Both the position numbers and the translations under genes were made by a program. DNA of 64,000 nt from the NCBI GenBank assembly GCA_002914805.1, contig JXTB01000467.1:92962-156961 (forward strand). The letters run 5' to 3'. Positions 37,485 to 48,970 of this stretch are shown here, piece by piece. How positions within the stretch are numbered: the first letter of the stretch is position 1; each line of letters opens with the position of its first letter. The notes beneath the pieces were generated by a model, which saw nothing but the letters and a program-made list of their open reading frames with translations, was not told the origin of the DNA and made no database searches. Origin of the DNA: Parasponia andersonii (taxonomy: Eukaryota > Streptophyta > Magnoliopsida > Rosales > Cannabaceae).

Positions 37485-37504
37485 CCAATAAAAAATATAT
37501 AAAT
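37485..37504 (+). promoter_or_regulatory. Candidate TATA box of the ankyrin gene
   Basis: AATATATAAAT at 37494-37504, with CCAAT just before it at 37485-37489, lies 108 bases upstream of the start codon, a normal distance for a plant gene with a short leader. The leader ends in a run of about 17 A directly before GATGG. Confidence 0.5.
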
Positions 37505-37611
37505 TAATTTTGGCGGCTGTTCTCATTGAATTCGATTCATTTGACTCTTATCAAAACTGAAAAACTTTAGATCACAGTCCTTAACCTCTCCGGGAAAAAA
37601 AAAAAAAAAAG

Positions 37612-39546
37612 ATGGAGACGATGCTTTTGGATGCAGTAAAGAATGGAAGCGTTTCGAGCCTCGAGGATTTACTCAAAGAAGACCCTCTTCTTCTGGACAG
37701 AGTCATCGTCTCTTGCTTCTCCGAGTCGCCGCTGCACGTGGCTTCCATACTGGGTCACGTGGACTTGGTCCGGCAGCTCCTCCGCCGGAAGCCGGAGCTC
37801 GCATCCGAGCTGGACTCAACTGGGTCGTCGCCACTTCACCTCGCGGCGGCCAAAGGGCACGTGGAGATAGTGGAGGAGCTTCTCGCGGTGGATCCGGAGG
37901 CCTGTACGGTCAGGAACCAAGATGGGAGGACGCCTCTCCACGTGGCGGCCGTCAAGGGAAGAGCTAAGGTCCTTGGTGAGTTGGTTCGAATCATACCTGA
38001 GTCGACTCGGGCGTTGACTGATAGGGGTGAGACCGCGCTGCACTTGTGCGTGGGGCGGAATCGGTTGGAGGGTCTGAGAGTTCTGGTTGAAGGGATTGGT
38101 AGGCATAGTGAGATTGTGAATTGGAGAGATTTTGATGGCTTTACTGTTTTGCAGATTGCTGTGGCCAAGAAGCAATTTGAGGTATGCTTTATGTGGTTCT
38201 GTTCTAAAATTTTACATATGATGCATAGTAACTGTTTGATGATTTGATTCAATAGGCTTAGATGAAAGTTGAGTGCTTTCTTTGAATGATGGTCGATGCT
38301 GGGAAATGATCTTTGAATAAAAAGGGGTAGTGGGTAATTTGTCTAAAACGATTTTGAGTCTAAAGATGAATGAAAACAGGGTATAGTTGAAATTGATAGA
38401 TTACTTGGGAGCGTTTGGTGGGCAGGGCTAAGGAGTCCCATGCTTGGTGCTAAAAAGTAGGGAGGCAAGTCTTAGACCTGAAATAATCCAGTCCAGTCTG
38501 ATCGGATACACAATAAACTCCTAATCAATAGTTCAGCCAGTCCTGCCTACCAAACGAGCACTTAGCTTTCTTCTGAAGGTTCGAAGTTATTTAGAAAAAT
38601 CTTTTGGCAATTTATAGTTCAGAGTCTCTAACTCGTCTGGTTAAAAGCTATATATATACATGTATATATTTTACAAATAGGGTTTTGGTTACTTATGCAG
38701 ACAATTAAATTTTTGCTTTCTTCAACTGGAGTGGATGTGAACGCACTTAATAAAAATGGCTCTACGGCACTAGACATTCTACTTCAGAGTCCTAGAGATT
38801 TGAGGGACATAGAGATAGAGGATTCTCTTCGAGCTTCTGGGGCTTTAAGTGCAAAAGATATACCTTCGATTGTTCATAACTGGAAACCACCTATAGAACG
38901 TCGGATAGCAAAAACTTCAGCCTCATCTATAAGCTTAAAAGACAGAAGTTTTAACAAACCGCCTATGAAGAAAAAGCAAACTGATTGGCTCGGTAGAAAG
39001 CGAAGTTCACTGATGGTGGTGGCATCTCTTATTGCCACCGTAGCTTTCCAAGCTGCAATAACACCACCAGGAGGGGTTTGGCAGGACACGTTGAGAGTAG
39101 ACAGTAACAGCACCTCGGCAGATAAACCTCATGAAGTCGGAAAATCTATTATGGCCTCTAGTGAGAATAGTGAGTATGGTATTTTCATGATCTTCAACAC
39201 ACTTGCTTTCCTTTCTTCTTTAAGTATAATCCTCCTAATCGTTAGTGGGTTACCGATAAAACGGCGAAGATGGATGTGGATTCAGATGGTCATAATGTGG
39301 ATATCTATCACTGCACAGGTTGTGACTTACTTCATCTCTCTTCGTCACATGTCCCCAAAAAACACCAATGTTCAGAGTATGCTGCGTGAAGTAACTGAGA
39401 TTTCAGTCCTAACATGGTTGTCTCTAATGATGGTCGTTTTCATTGGCAATATAGTTCGTATGAATCTTTGGATACTCAGAAAGTATGGCTACATTAAGGA
39501 GAAAGATAATCTGGATACAGTTGATTATGAACTCGACGAAGTATGA
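37612..39546 (+). CDS. Ankyrin-repeat PGG-domain membrane protein (two coding exons)
   Basis: Exon 1 is 37612-38181, intron 38182-38700 (GTATGC...TTATGCAG) and exon 2 is 38701-39546. Both junctions are in phase and join the ankyrin helix QFE|TIKFLL, giving 471 residues. Ankyrin repeats begin near residues 39, 72, 106, 140 and 176, with SPLHVASILGH, SPLHLAAAKGH and TPLHVAAVKGR visible. After a basic linker (MKKKQTDWLGRKRS) comes the PGG domain (AFQAAITPPGGVWQ) and four predicted membrane segments near residues 293-315, 355-380, 388-410 and 430-450. This matches the plant BDA1/ITN1-type ankyrin family. These are plasma-membrane or endomembrane proteins with a cytosolic ankyrin domain, linked in some members to defence or stress signalling. 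Length and layout are normal for the family and nothing is broken. The specific role of this member cannot be told. The intron carries a small MITE. Confidence 0.92.
38407..38561. mobile_element. Small MITE inside the ankyrin-gene intron
   Basis: The left end GGGAGCGTTTGGTGGGCAGG and the reversed right end GTGCTCGTTTGGTAGGCAGG form inverted repeats of about 23 bp around about 110 bases. GTTTGGT-type ends are common in plant PIF/Harbinger and hAT MITEs. ACTT occurs at both borders (38403-38406 and 38560-38563), but exact ends and target duplication are not certain. It lies wholly in the intron and leaves both splice sites intact. Confidence 0.6.
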
Positions 39547-40236
39547 AATAAGTATGATTCTGAAACTGTCTTTAAGTTGTGGATATGCCAGATTGTGTTC
39601 GTCATCGGTGTGAATATCAAACTGTTGTATGGATTTATGTATGTACTCACAATTTTGGTCTGAAATCTATTAGAGATATGAGTGTTAAAGTTGTCCCTTT
39701 TTAGAGATTTTGTTGCTGACCAAGCTTTGTCAACTGTGGGATGACATGCCTGAAGTGATTCCTTTCTTGGGGTGAAAATTGATATTGAAGCAAGTTCTTT
39801 TTTCCCCTTTGAAGCAAAGCTAAAATACAGTGTTCTAGTCTCTTTCTTTTGTTAATTTTACACATGTATCTCATATCTTTTAGCGAGTTTGATGCAGATC
39901 AAAACATGCTTTGTATAGAAACTGTAAATTGTTATATTTCTGGTGTCGTTTCATTCCTGGAAGCTATACTTGGATGAAGACACGGAAGAGAGCCCATTCT
40001 GCCTCGTTTGTAATGGTTTGTCGTTTCTTATATGGTTACCTAAGTTGTTGACTTATTCAGTTTTTTGTTTTCTTTTCCCGCACCAGATGTAAGCGTTGTT
40101 GCTTGCTTCGTAAGCAAGAATTACATATGCCTTTTAGGTTTTGCGTCTCTTTAATACTTCCAACAACAAGCCACCAAAACAAGTTTTTCTTTTTCATCAT
40201 TTGAAGGAGAAAAAGATGTAGTAGACACCTGCACCC

Positions 40237-40330
40237 TTTGACTGGTAAATATTAAACTCTCATCTTGAATCAACCGAAACTGAATTTGACTGGTTAATAT
40301 TAAACTCTCGTCTTGAATCAACCGAAATGA
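40237..40330. repeat. 48-bp tandem duplication
   Basis: Two units beginning TTTGACTGGT, containing AATATTAAACTCTC and CTTGAATCAACCGAAA, differ at few positions, so the duplication is probably recent. Confidence 0.85.
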
Positions 40331-40383
40331 ATTGTCTTATTGGAATTTTTGTCTTTTGCCCGATTTAAAATGTTGCATCCATA

Positions 40384-40390
<7 letters not shown>

Positions 40391-40433
<43 letters not shown>
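40391..40433. repeat. CT microsatellite
   Basis: About 21 uninterrupted CT dinucleotides. Confidence 0.95.
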
Positions 40434-40435
<2 letters not shown>

Positions 40436-40440
40436 TTCCA

Positions 40441-40520
40441 AAATGGTACACTCTCCTCTAATAAGAAAAGTCTGGTTTTTAAATGGTACACTTTCCTCTA
40501 ATAAGAAAAGTCTGGTTTTG
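40441..40520. repeat. 40-bp tandem duplication
   Basis: Two 40-base units starting AAATGGTACACT, each containing CTCTAATAAGAAAAGTCTGG, are almost identical. Confidence 0.9.
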
Positions 40521-40664
40521 GGGTTTGAAGTTTGAACGCAGCACCCATTTTCGTCCCTTGTATTATTATGGTTGTCTGCCCTTGTTGACCAATCCTTGTA
40601 GTCATCACGAGATTTCATGCAAAGCTTTAGCCTTTAGGATCCAGAATAGAAAATTTCATAAATT

Positions 40665-40665
40665 A

Positions 40666-40688
<23 letters not shown>
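40665..40688. repeat. GA microsatellite
   Basis: About 12 GA dinucleotides, complementary in sequence to the CT tract 230 bases upstream. Confidence 0.95.
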
Positions 40689-40697
<9 letters not shown>

Positions 40698-41498
40698 ACC
40701 TGTCTGTCTAATGAAAGAAATGTAAAAACTAAAAACTATCAAGTTTCAGCCCAAAAAATAATAAAAAGCGAATTTTGAACCATGTACCTGATGAGTTCAA
40801 TTTACTTAAAACTGTAATTTGGCTGAAAATTTTGTACTCAAAACAAAAAGTGACAAGCAAATCCTGCTGCTCTGAACCCGATAAGTCCATGGGAGGGACC
40901 GTCTCCCGTGTTTTCAAAATTTTAAATCTACAAAATAGGATTTGAATGCTGTACCAATAAGTGTACTCAATTCAGAAACTGTTTTTTTCCGAATGAGATT
41001 GATATAGTCTAACCTTCTCAAGTCAAACCAAATTATATTGAACTTAACTCCAAAACTAAATGAAATAATAGTTTGAACTAGTCTCACGCCCGGTATGAGT
41101 CATGAAATATATCCTAGAAAACGAACCTGAAAGGACAGAATCAACCTCCAGGTGACAAGTATAACATGCCGGTCGTTGAGGGCCAATTCCAATCAAAAGA
41201 TTCGTGCAGTTTCATGATGTCCACAACCATTATTATCATTCCTTTGGATGCAACAGTTACCTCTTTTATGAATCGTGAAATGCGAATTCTCCATTCCTTC
41301 AATATGACATCAATTACAAATGCACGCAAACTCGATTACATTACAAAACCATGTGAATTTACAAAAAGAAATTAAAAATATCGAAACCCATTTTGTCTAC
41401 TCATCAATTGCATTATGTTTGTTCATGCATGAAATGAATACAACCCAACAAACACAAACTCATAGACCTTTTGTCAATGAGACTCGTTATTCATGTAC

Positions 41499-44400
41499 TC
41501 AACGCAACCTGATAGTTTCATTGGGGAAAATAACATTGGGGTTTCGTATATGTGGATTCAGAGCTGCCAACTCCTTCCATTTTGATCCAGTGCCATGAAT
41601 GCGTGATGAGATGCTCCACAAGGTTTCACCAGGTTGAACTTTTGTGGTTGCTGCTGGCGCATTAGATTTCATAACAGCCTTCGACTTCATGAACGGATTC
41701 TTATTGCTTTTCCCCATCCCATTAGCAACCAACCAGCGTGATCCAGACTGTTGCTGGGTCGTATTACCCCAGAGCTTCTTCTTGCCAGGCTCAGTTTTCA
41801 GACCTGCCACATGGACGTTGGTGATTCTATACTGAGGAATACCTTCCTCTTCAGGAGCTTTCTCCTCTTTCGCCTCCTCTTTATTGTCCACCTTCTTTGC
41901 TGCTGACTCAGACTCATCATCGTCCTCTTCTGTATACTTCCTTAACTCAGAAACCTTGCTGTATATTTTAGGTTTTGGAGGAGTGAAAACTCTCTCCACT
42001 TGAATAAGAGAAAGCATTGGCGTTCCAACAGGCTCGTAGTTTCTCATCGGATCGCGAAGCTGTACCATTAGTGCTACAGTAAAATTGTTTCCTAATAAAC
42101 CACACTTTCGGCCAGATCCTCTGCCTTTCCTTCTCTCTCCTTTGGTCCCTCCATGAATGAAGTCCAGAGAGTGAGCATGATGAGCCGCAAGAATTTTAGA
42201 AGTACGCTCACTGATTTGATCTTCGTCATCATCAATGTCACCGGAATCCAATCTCATCCATTCATCAAGAGTCAGTGACAGGCCCATTAGTCCATCTACA
42301 TCATCGCCGCTATCTTTTATGTCCAACAATTGCAACCCAGCTGCTCCCTCCAAACCAAGGGACCCACTGAGATTAGCCCCCTTCCCCTGGAGAGCTGAAA
42401 TTTCCCCAATAGACTGTGCACTGATATTTGAAGGTGCTTCCTCATCAGACATCCCAGACTGTATTCTCAAGCCCTCAATTGAAAGTGCTTCAATCTTATC
42501 CATAGCCAGTGGAGCAAGATCTTCTAAAGACACATATTCGGAGCCCATCGCACTACCTACTGAGCTTGACGTGGTCTTACTAGACTTTAGCCCAGATGAT
42601 CTTTCAGTAACATTCACTTGGTCACCCCGTTTATCCAGTCCAACCACTGATTCGTGCTGCAACAAATATTCACTGCACCAATAAGGAAAAACCGTTAAAG
42701 ATGTGTTAACCAACCAACATGATGTAAAAGGAAGTTTTGGTTGCTAACTCCAGAAAATAATACTAAAGCAAGACCAACAAACCTTTGAGGTCCCTCCAAA
42801 CTGGGCGCAGCTTCCCACGCTACTTGTTGCATTGTCTTACCAGTGATATCCTCCAAAGGCATTAACTTATTTGCCTGCATTGAAAGCTTTTCAATACCGA
42901 TAGATGCCAAACGCTGCAATATCTCCATTATTCCAGAACCCATTTCTGCTGGAACCACAACAGGGCTAGAAACCTGCATGACCAAGTTCCCACCATTTTT
43001 AGCATTTGTGAAAAGCGAGGGATTCATAGACCGCATGAACCCCCCATCTTTTGTCTGAAGGAAAGGGCCTAACCCTTCTCCCAAAGGGGGCAATTCACGT
43101 GGCCCTTCTGGAGGCAAATCAATTGGACTTCCAAAACCAGCAGAGCTTTTTGGTGGAGAATGCTGGAAGGCTCTTTCATTTAAGCCCCACTCTCGCATCA
43201 GGGCTTCTGTCTCCAAGTCTTCCAACATCTTTGCTTTGATTTTGCTTCTTTCTTCCTGACTTGCTAAGATATGCTCCTCTTCAGCAGCTTGAATAATCGA
43301 TGAAAATTCAAGATCCTCAGTAGAGTTTCTCCACCCCATCCCCATTGTATCACTGTAGCCAGATTCTGCTTGGTTCTCACTTTCTAAGTCAAAACCAAAT
43401 AAAGGAAAATCCCCAGCAAGGGCCTCCTTTTCAAATTGCCTTAACAGACGCTCTCTTGGGGATTCAGGCTCACTCCCCGAACTCAAGCCAGATGGACTTC
43501 CCTCTCTACCAAGCATTTCTAAGAACTCATTTGCAACAGATTCTGTTAAGTTATCCAAGCTAAGTGACTTACCTTTCATACCACTTTCAAAGTCCAATTT
43601 AGCATCCTCACTGTTCTCATTCTCTCCAGGAGATTCTAGTGCTGCAGCCTCCAACTCTGATACACCGTGCAAAGCTGACTCTAAGTCTTTCATGAGTGAT
43701 TCTTTCAAGCATATGTCATCCTCTTCAGAAATGAAGTGATGAACAACAAGCTCGTCGTCTCTATTACTGTTATCTTTCCATTCCTGGGAACAAATCTTTG
43801 TGTTCTCTTCAATATCTACCTGGACACCAGTCTCAATTTCAACAAGATCGTGACTTACGACAGGAGATTCATCAGCAACCTCTATGATAACGGCCTCTGA
43901 ATTCCCCCGTTCAACTGATGATAATTCTACACCCTGTTCAATAACAGAAAAATCATTCTCTTCACAGCCATTGTCTACGTCTTCTCTACTGGAATCCAAC
44001 GCCGGGTAGGAATGCAATTTTATGGGCTCATGGTGCTCAGGGAAAGCACCAAACTCAGGGTTATGATCAACTTCTTTATCGGAATTTTCTTCTTCCAATT
44101 TCTTGTATAAAACATCTACTGAACTGGCAAGTTCCGACCTTGACACCGGCAAAACTTCATGAAGATCCTTTATATCCTCTATGGATTGAGACAAGGCACG
44201 AAGCTGCTCTTGGGATATACTAGGAAGACTATCTGCACGCCGCATCCCACCCCTTCGATCACCTTGACCAAACTTCACCCCAGATTTCACCATACTCAGA
44301 TTAGTCTGCCTCAAATTCAACAGCTCAGGAACAGTGGATCTATTTCCGGATGCAGGTAAATTATCCCCAACCACAGTATATCCGAAACTAACATTCATAT

Positions 44401-45079
44401 TAGCACCTTTGGCCTTTCCAGATAATTTATAGCTGGTGGTCCATTTACCCGAGCTACTCTCCTCTTCTAATTCCTCTAGAGTCAGAGGAAGCAACTTCGT
44501 TAGATCAATCCGATGCTTACCCAGATCAAGTTCTGGTGCACCATACACAGAAGCATACAGCAAGATATGCTTGGCCTCGTACTTCGCCGAATGGTGAGGT
44601 CCATTCCTACTACCATAGACAGAACATGTAATAGTCAACCTCTCTTCAAACTCCGCAATGCCTTGAAAAACCTTCACCGGTCGAGTAACCAAGTCCCCGT
44701 CCCTCCTCTTCCAATGCACGCAAAGACTAATGTCATCGAAATTCGAAGGCAAGGCTTCGATCGAATGCACTTGGAGAGAAAAACAGCAGTTAAATCTGCG
44801 GTTTCGGATATGTGAAAATGCCTTCAACGGTTTCCAATTCCAAATGGACTTCTTCTCCTTACGTGATAGCTCTTCAATGGCGTGTTTCGGGTTCGAATTC
44901 TTATCGGGCAGGTGGGTTTTTCCAGCAGACCTGAATCTATTATTGGGGTGAGGAATCAAACTCCTAGAAGGGTTTTTATCCAGGTATAGGGCTTTACTTA
45001 CAGCTTCAATCTCGTTCAACAATTTCCCATTTCCCGAATCCTCACCAATCTTCTTCCCAGCTTCAACTTTCGACAACAT
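41499..45079 (-). CDS. PMIR1: NT-C2 protein, PLASTID MOVEMENT IMPAIRED1-RELATED1-like
   Basis: Minus strand. Coding exon 1 is 45079-42783, intron 42782-42673 (GTTTGT...GTGCAG) and exon 2 is 42672-41499. The junction is in phase (GPQ|S|EYLLQHE) and the protein is about 1156 residues. Residues about 95-240 form the NT-C2 domain (NRRFNCCFSLQVHSIEALP, then CVHWKRRDG and GKWTTSYKLSGKAKG). This is the hallmark of the plant PMI1/PMIR1 family, which acts in chloroplast and nuclear positioning and actin organisation in response to light. A long acidic, Ser/Glu-rich middle and a conserved C-terminal half follow. The last ~50 residues read as a LysM-like motif (VQPGETLWSISSRIHGTGSK ending NPNVIFPNETIRLR). 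The length fits PMIR1 (about 1160) better than PMI1 (about 840). I chose the ATG at 45079 (MLSKVEAGKK) because the family starts MLSKVE. The upstream in-frame ATG at 45103 probably lies in a 5'UTR intron. No breaks seen. Confidence 0.9.
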
Positions 45080-45082
45080 TAT

Positions 45083-45212
45083 CTTCTCAAAATCGAATTT
45101 CAAAAATCAAAATTAGGAAAAACCCAATTGCAAAATTAAACAATATACATGGAACCATCATATGTATTCATATCCAATAACGCCATAAATTGATCAAAAA
45201 TCATATATTACC
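45083..45212 (-). other. Probable 5'UTR intron of the PMIR1-like gene
   Basis: A donor CAG|GTAATA lies at 45212/45211 on the minus strand, and AG acceptors are present at about 45086 and 45083, just upstream of the start codon at 45079. If used, this intron of about 125 bases removes the upstream ATG at 45103. Predicted from splice signals only. Confidence 0.5.
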
Positions 45213-45656
45213 TGATGAAGCTGGTTGAGAACCAAAAGATTTGGGATGGAGAAGAACTTGAAAGCCCTAAAAATTAACTGATCTGAAAAATACGAGAGAG
45301 AAATCAAGAAGTGAAACCCTCAAATCTTAGAAAATAGAATAGTTAATTGGGTTTGAGAATGAATGAGCTGCGTTGGTGTCGCCAGAGCTCTGTCATTGTA
45401 TTGTCCCAAATGTCTCCCTCTGCCCTCTTTGAATTGCCGCTGCCTCATTCAAACGCAATAATAATAACAATAATAATAAACTATTTTTCCCTTTTTCTTA
45501 ATCCTCACCTTACCCAAAAATATATATTATTTCGTACACTCTACTTTCCATATTTATTCTTCGCCCAGCATTTTCAAATATTTTTCTAATCTAGCCGTCT
45601 AAATCTTTCTCTCCTAACCTTTTTCTTCTTTTGGCCTTGCATAGAGATTAAAATAA
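45213..45656 (-). promoter_or_regulatory. Leader and proximal promoter of the PMIR1-like gene
   Basis: This region should carry the first non-coding exon and core promoter. On the minus strand AATATATATTT at about 45520-45530 is a candidate TATA box. The DNA between it and the leader is rich in TTATTATTG-like runs. No other motif stands out. Confidence 0.35.
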
Positions 45657-46374
45657 GGTGGCGTTTGGTTAATAGGAGACAAAAGAATGGAATGAACATT
45701 CCTAAAGATTACCTATTCTATTATTTAGTTTAAATTTTCAACTTAAGAAAAGTCATTCCAATAAAAGGTTAATCCATCAAGTAGTAGAATTATCTTTCCT
45801 TAGTTAAACTACTGGAAAGATTATTCCATTCTTATTCTAAATTTTAAATATCCTAATTATCTTTATTTTAGTTGGCCTAAAGTACATAATTTCAGAAAAT
45901 AATACATCAAACTGTATAATCTGAATAACACATCAACCCATATACTGTTTGATATGCTATTTTTCTGAAATCATGAATAACACATCAACACATATACGAT
46001 TTGATGTCTTATTTTCTGAAATCCTATATAACACATTATACCGTATATGGTTTAATATGTTATTCTGTCTTTAAAATTTTTATTTTAAAAAAATTCTAAT
46101 GAAAAAAATACATAAATAAATAAATCAATCAATTTTTGTACCAATTTAATATTTGCACCAATTTTCTAATAATAAGGGTATTTTCGTCTTTATAATGTTA
46201 ATTACATTTCATTCCATAATAAACTAAACATAATAATCCCCATTGAAACACTGATTCAAGCATGTCAACCAAACAACTCAATTAATTTTCTTTTCTATTC
46301 CATTCCTTTCCTTATTTTATTCTTATTACCATTCTCATTTTTTTTCTATTTTTATTTAGTAATCAAATGCTACC
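45657..46374. mobile_element. PIF/Harbinger-type MITE with TAA target duplication
   Basis: The left end GGTGGCGTTTGGTTAATAGG and the reversed right end GGTAGCATTTGATTACTAAA are imperfect inverted repeats. TAA flanks both sides (45654-45656 and 46375-46377), the 3-bp target duplication expected for PIF/Harbinger elements. The body is 718 bp with no transposase, so it is non-autonomous. About 45893-46065 contains three tandem units of about 60 bp, each able to form a hairpin (ACACATCAA against TTTGATGT). It lies about 300 bases upstream of the PMIR1-like leader. Confidence 0.75.
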
Positions 46375-46377
46375 TAA

Positions 46378-46919
46378 ATAAAAATAATTACTAAAGTACG
46401 CTCTCTTTCTCTAGACTCCAGAGACTTCACTTCCATCTCTAACACATTTAGGTTTCCACCTTGCCAGACAAAGAGATCCTCTCTTCAATAGAACTTTTAT
46501 TTTTACTATTAGTTTCAAATCTATTATTGCAATAATCATTCCATCTTTGTGATTCTTGTTATTTTACATAATTTTCTTTCTAGGTTTAAAACTTTTAGGG
46601 TCTAGATCTTAGAGACTTTATCATATTAAATATCAATTTTTATAAGAGATTTATCATAGTATCAATTGGAACAATCAACTTTATTGGTAAAAGGTGATTT
46701 GAAAGAGCGGAAATAAATATCTTATAGAGCTCTAATTATATCCCTCGTTGAGTTTATACTCCTTATGATTTGTATTTCATTCCTCAGTATAAGTAGAACA
46801 CAATGGCCTTATCAATTGTCTAGTTGGAAGGACTTAGTTTCTAAATTTGTAATTAACTACTTCTAAAGATTATATATATATATATATATATATATATAGA
46901 TATATATAGATATTAGCTT
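46378..46919. other. AT-rich intergenic DNA
   Basis: No gene. A TA microsatellite occupies about 46870-46898. A stretch at about 46620-46700 resembles 47570-47640 weakly (TATCAATTGRA...GGTGATTT), perhaps an old duplication. Confidence 0.4.
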
Positions 46920-47356
46920 ATAACTGGGACTCATACCCCTCTTTTCTATACATTCATGCACACTTTTAAGAATTCTGGACTAATTAAGTTCAGCCTCATT
47001 TGCCTACTTGTAGAGACTCTTAATCATACTTTTGAACTTTGTATTAATACTTTATGGTTCGTGGATTTTAGTTTGTATAACTAGTATATCTACTTAGTGA
47101 TGATAATGACCATGATGATGATACTTTGACATTATGACTTATATCATCTATCTATGTTTAGTATGTGATCACAAAATAGTAAGAATTTAGATTATGATGA
47201 ATAATTTTTATGAACATTTACGGAGTTGTCGTTTTTATAAAGAGCTTTCTGAAATTTTGGGAAAGAGACTTTTCTAGCACTTTTGTAAAATAAATTATAG
47301 ATTTTCAACTTGTAAAAATTATTTCTACTACTAGCCCAAGATTTGGGTCATGACAG
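46920..47356 (+). repeat. LTR end fragment of a chromovirus (solo or truncated)
   Basis: The last ~55 bases (about 47301-47356), ending AGATTTGGGTCATGACA, align well with the LTR end of the first chromovirus, which on the opposite strand ends CCAGAATTTGGGCAGTGACA. No internal region follows, so this looks like a solo or truncated LTR of a related family. The left boundary is not determined and 46920 is only an estimate. Confidence 0.4.
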
Positions 47357-48970
47357 AAGTGTATTTATAATTTTATTTTTGCATCAAATTTGTTCTTATA
47401 ATGCAGTTACTTGATTATAATGAATAAATTTCTTTTATGTTTTCCAAAAAAAAAAATCTTTTTAGAAAAGGTACAATTTATTGTTTACATTCTTTTTTGT
47501 TTGTGTTTTTCTTATGGATTTAAAATTTCTAATAGTCATATTTAGAAAATTTATGTCGTGAAACATCATTCTTTTTGAAAATTTTATCATCATATCAATT
47601 GAAGAAGCCAACTTAAGTGACGGGGTGATTTAAATGATTGAAAATAGTTGACTAGTAAAATTTCTTGTATTTTATCATTGTGAAATTGCGTGCACATTCT
47701 ATATTCGAATTCAATTAGGGATGTGAACTGCACGTTCTAATATGGATGATTATAAAGTTATTTTATTTATGGGACAAGGCAGTTCGAGGATAGTATCCCT
47801 AAACTTAAACTTGTCCCGATATATACATATTTCATTTTTTTTTAATGTTTTTTGGCAAACAAAGATCGGTGTTGGGTATGGGGTACCCACTTAGGGCAGG
47901 AATTCCTTGATCCTGCCCTAGCCTACCTTGCCCATTTAATTCTTAAATACACTAGTTGGTAAGATTATTTATTGTTATAGTTTATTTACAATAAATATTA
48001 AAATTGTCATTGGAATGATTAAGGGAAATGGAGAGTATTTTCGACTAAAATGATTTTTACACTAGTGTTTTTGAAAATCAACTTTTCTAATTATGTCACA
48101 AATGTGTTCTATGACGAAAGTATACAATCTATGATTATTGATTAGTACTAGAAAAAATCATAATTTTATAGTCACATATAATATGACACACATCATAAAA
48201 TACTGTGACACTACTAAAAAAAATCATTTTTCAAAATGATCGTTAAAAGGTCATTTTCAAGTCATATATTACTATTCATATCAAATTTTGGTTTTTAATT
48301 TTGAGAGAGGTAGAGACGAGGAGCACCCAGAAAATAATACTCTCTCTTATCGAAAAATATTTTTCTTTTGTTTGCTTTTAAATACTTGAGTGAAATTTGC
48401 ATAAGAAACCCTGATACGTTACAAATGAATGTTGGTAAAATAAACAAGGAAACTAGTGAAGAAAAACGAAATATTACAAAACTTGGGAAACCAATATAAT
48501 TAAATATAAATACACGTTTTGTCTTTGTCTTTAAAAAGGCAGGGTGTTCCTGTTACAAAAGAGTGTTTAATTGTCCAACTTATTATCAGTCATCAACAAT
48601 AATTTTTCCATTCTTTTTATTTGTCTCTCTTGCTTTCAAAATACTTTTATTTCCATCAACATGCTTTTCCAATCTGACTTTCTAATTGGGTTTTAGTCAC
48701 TTGTCCCTCTCATCTCTTTTTAGGTCTTTTTATTTTCCTCCCAAACTAGGCTTTCTTATAAGTATTATTTTAGGTTAAGAAAAAGAAGACGAATTTGTTA
48801 TTATAATTAAGGATATATTACAAATACAATTTAATTGCTATTTTCTTTTAATACAATTATCATAATAATTACAAGTTAGAGATTAATAATTCAAAGGAGA
48901 AAGGATGAGGTTCGAATCTCACACTTGGTGCATCTCAAGGAGAAGACTTTTTACACAAGCTACCAATTCA
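47357..48970. other. AT-rich intergenic DNA, nothing coding seen
   Basis: No recognisable gene or bounded repeat. The 15 bases at its right border are the target duplication of the next LINE. Confidence 0.5.

Larger units (their letters stand above)
39547..41498. other. Convergent intergenic region between the two host genes
   Basis: This is the 3' flank shared by two convergent genes. It contains a 48-bp tandem duplication (40237-40330), a CT microsatellite (40391-40433), a 40-bp tandem duplication (40441-40520) and a GA microsatellite (40665-40688). Short frames here on either strand are low-complexity artefacts. No third gene seen. Confidence 0.7.

Noticed and set aside
37643-38252. Additional frames on both strands across the first ankyrin exon
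   Set aside because: They are shadows of the real exon in other frames; the repeats and splice site fit only the plus-strand frame starting at 37612.
40332-40692. Frames rich in Leu/Ser or Arg/Glu repeats
   Set aside because: They translate the CT and GA microsatellites.
42235-44951. Plus-strand frames of 60-150 residues opposite the PMIR1-like gene
   Set aside because: They are antisense shadows of a conserved protein frame, with no domain of their own.
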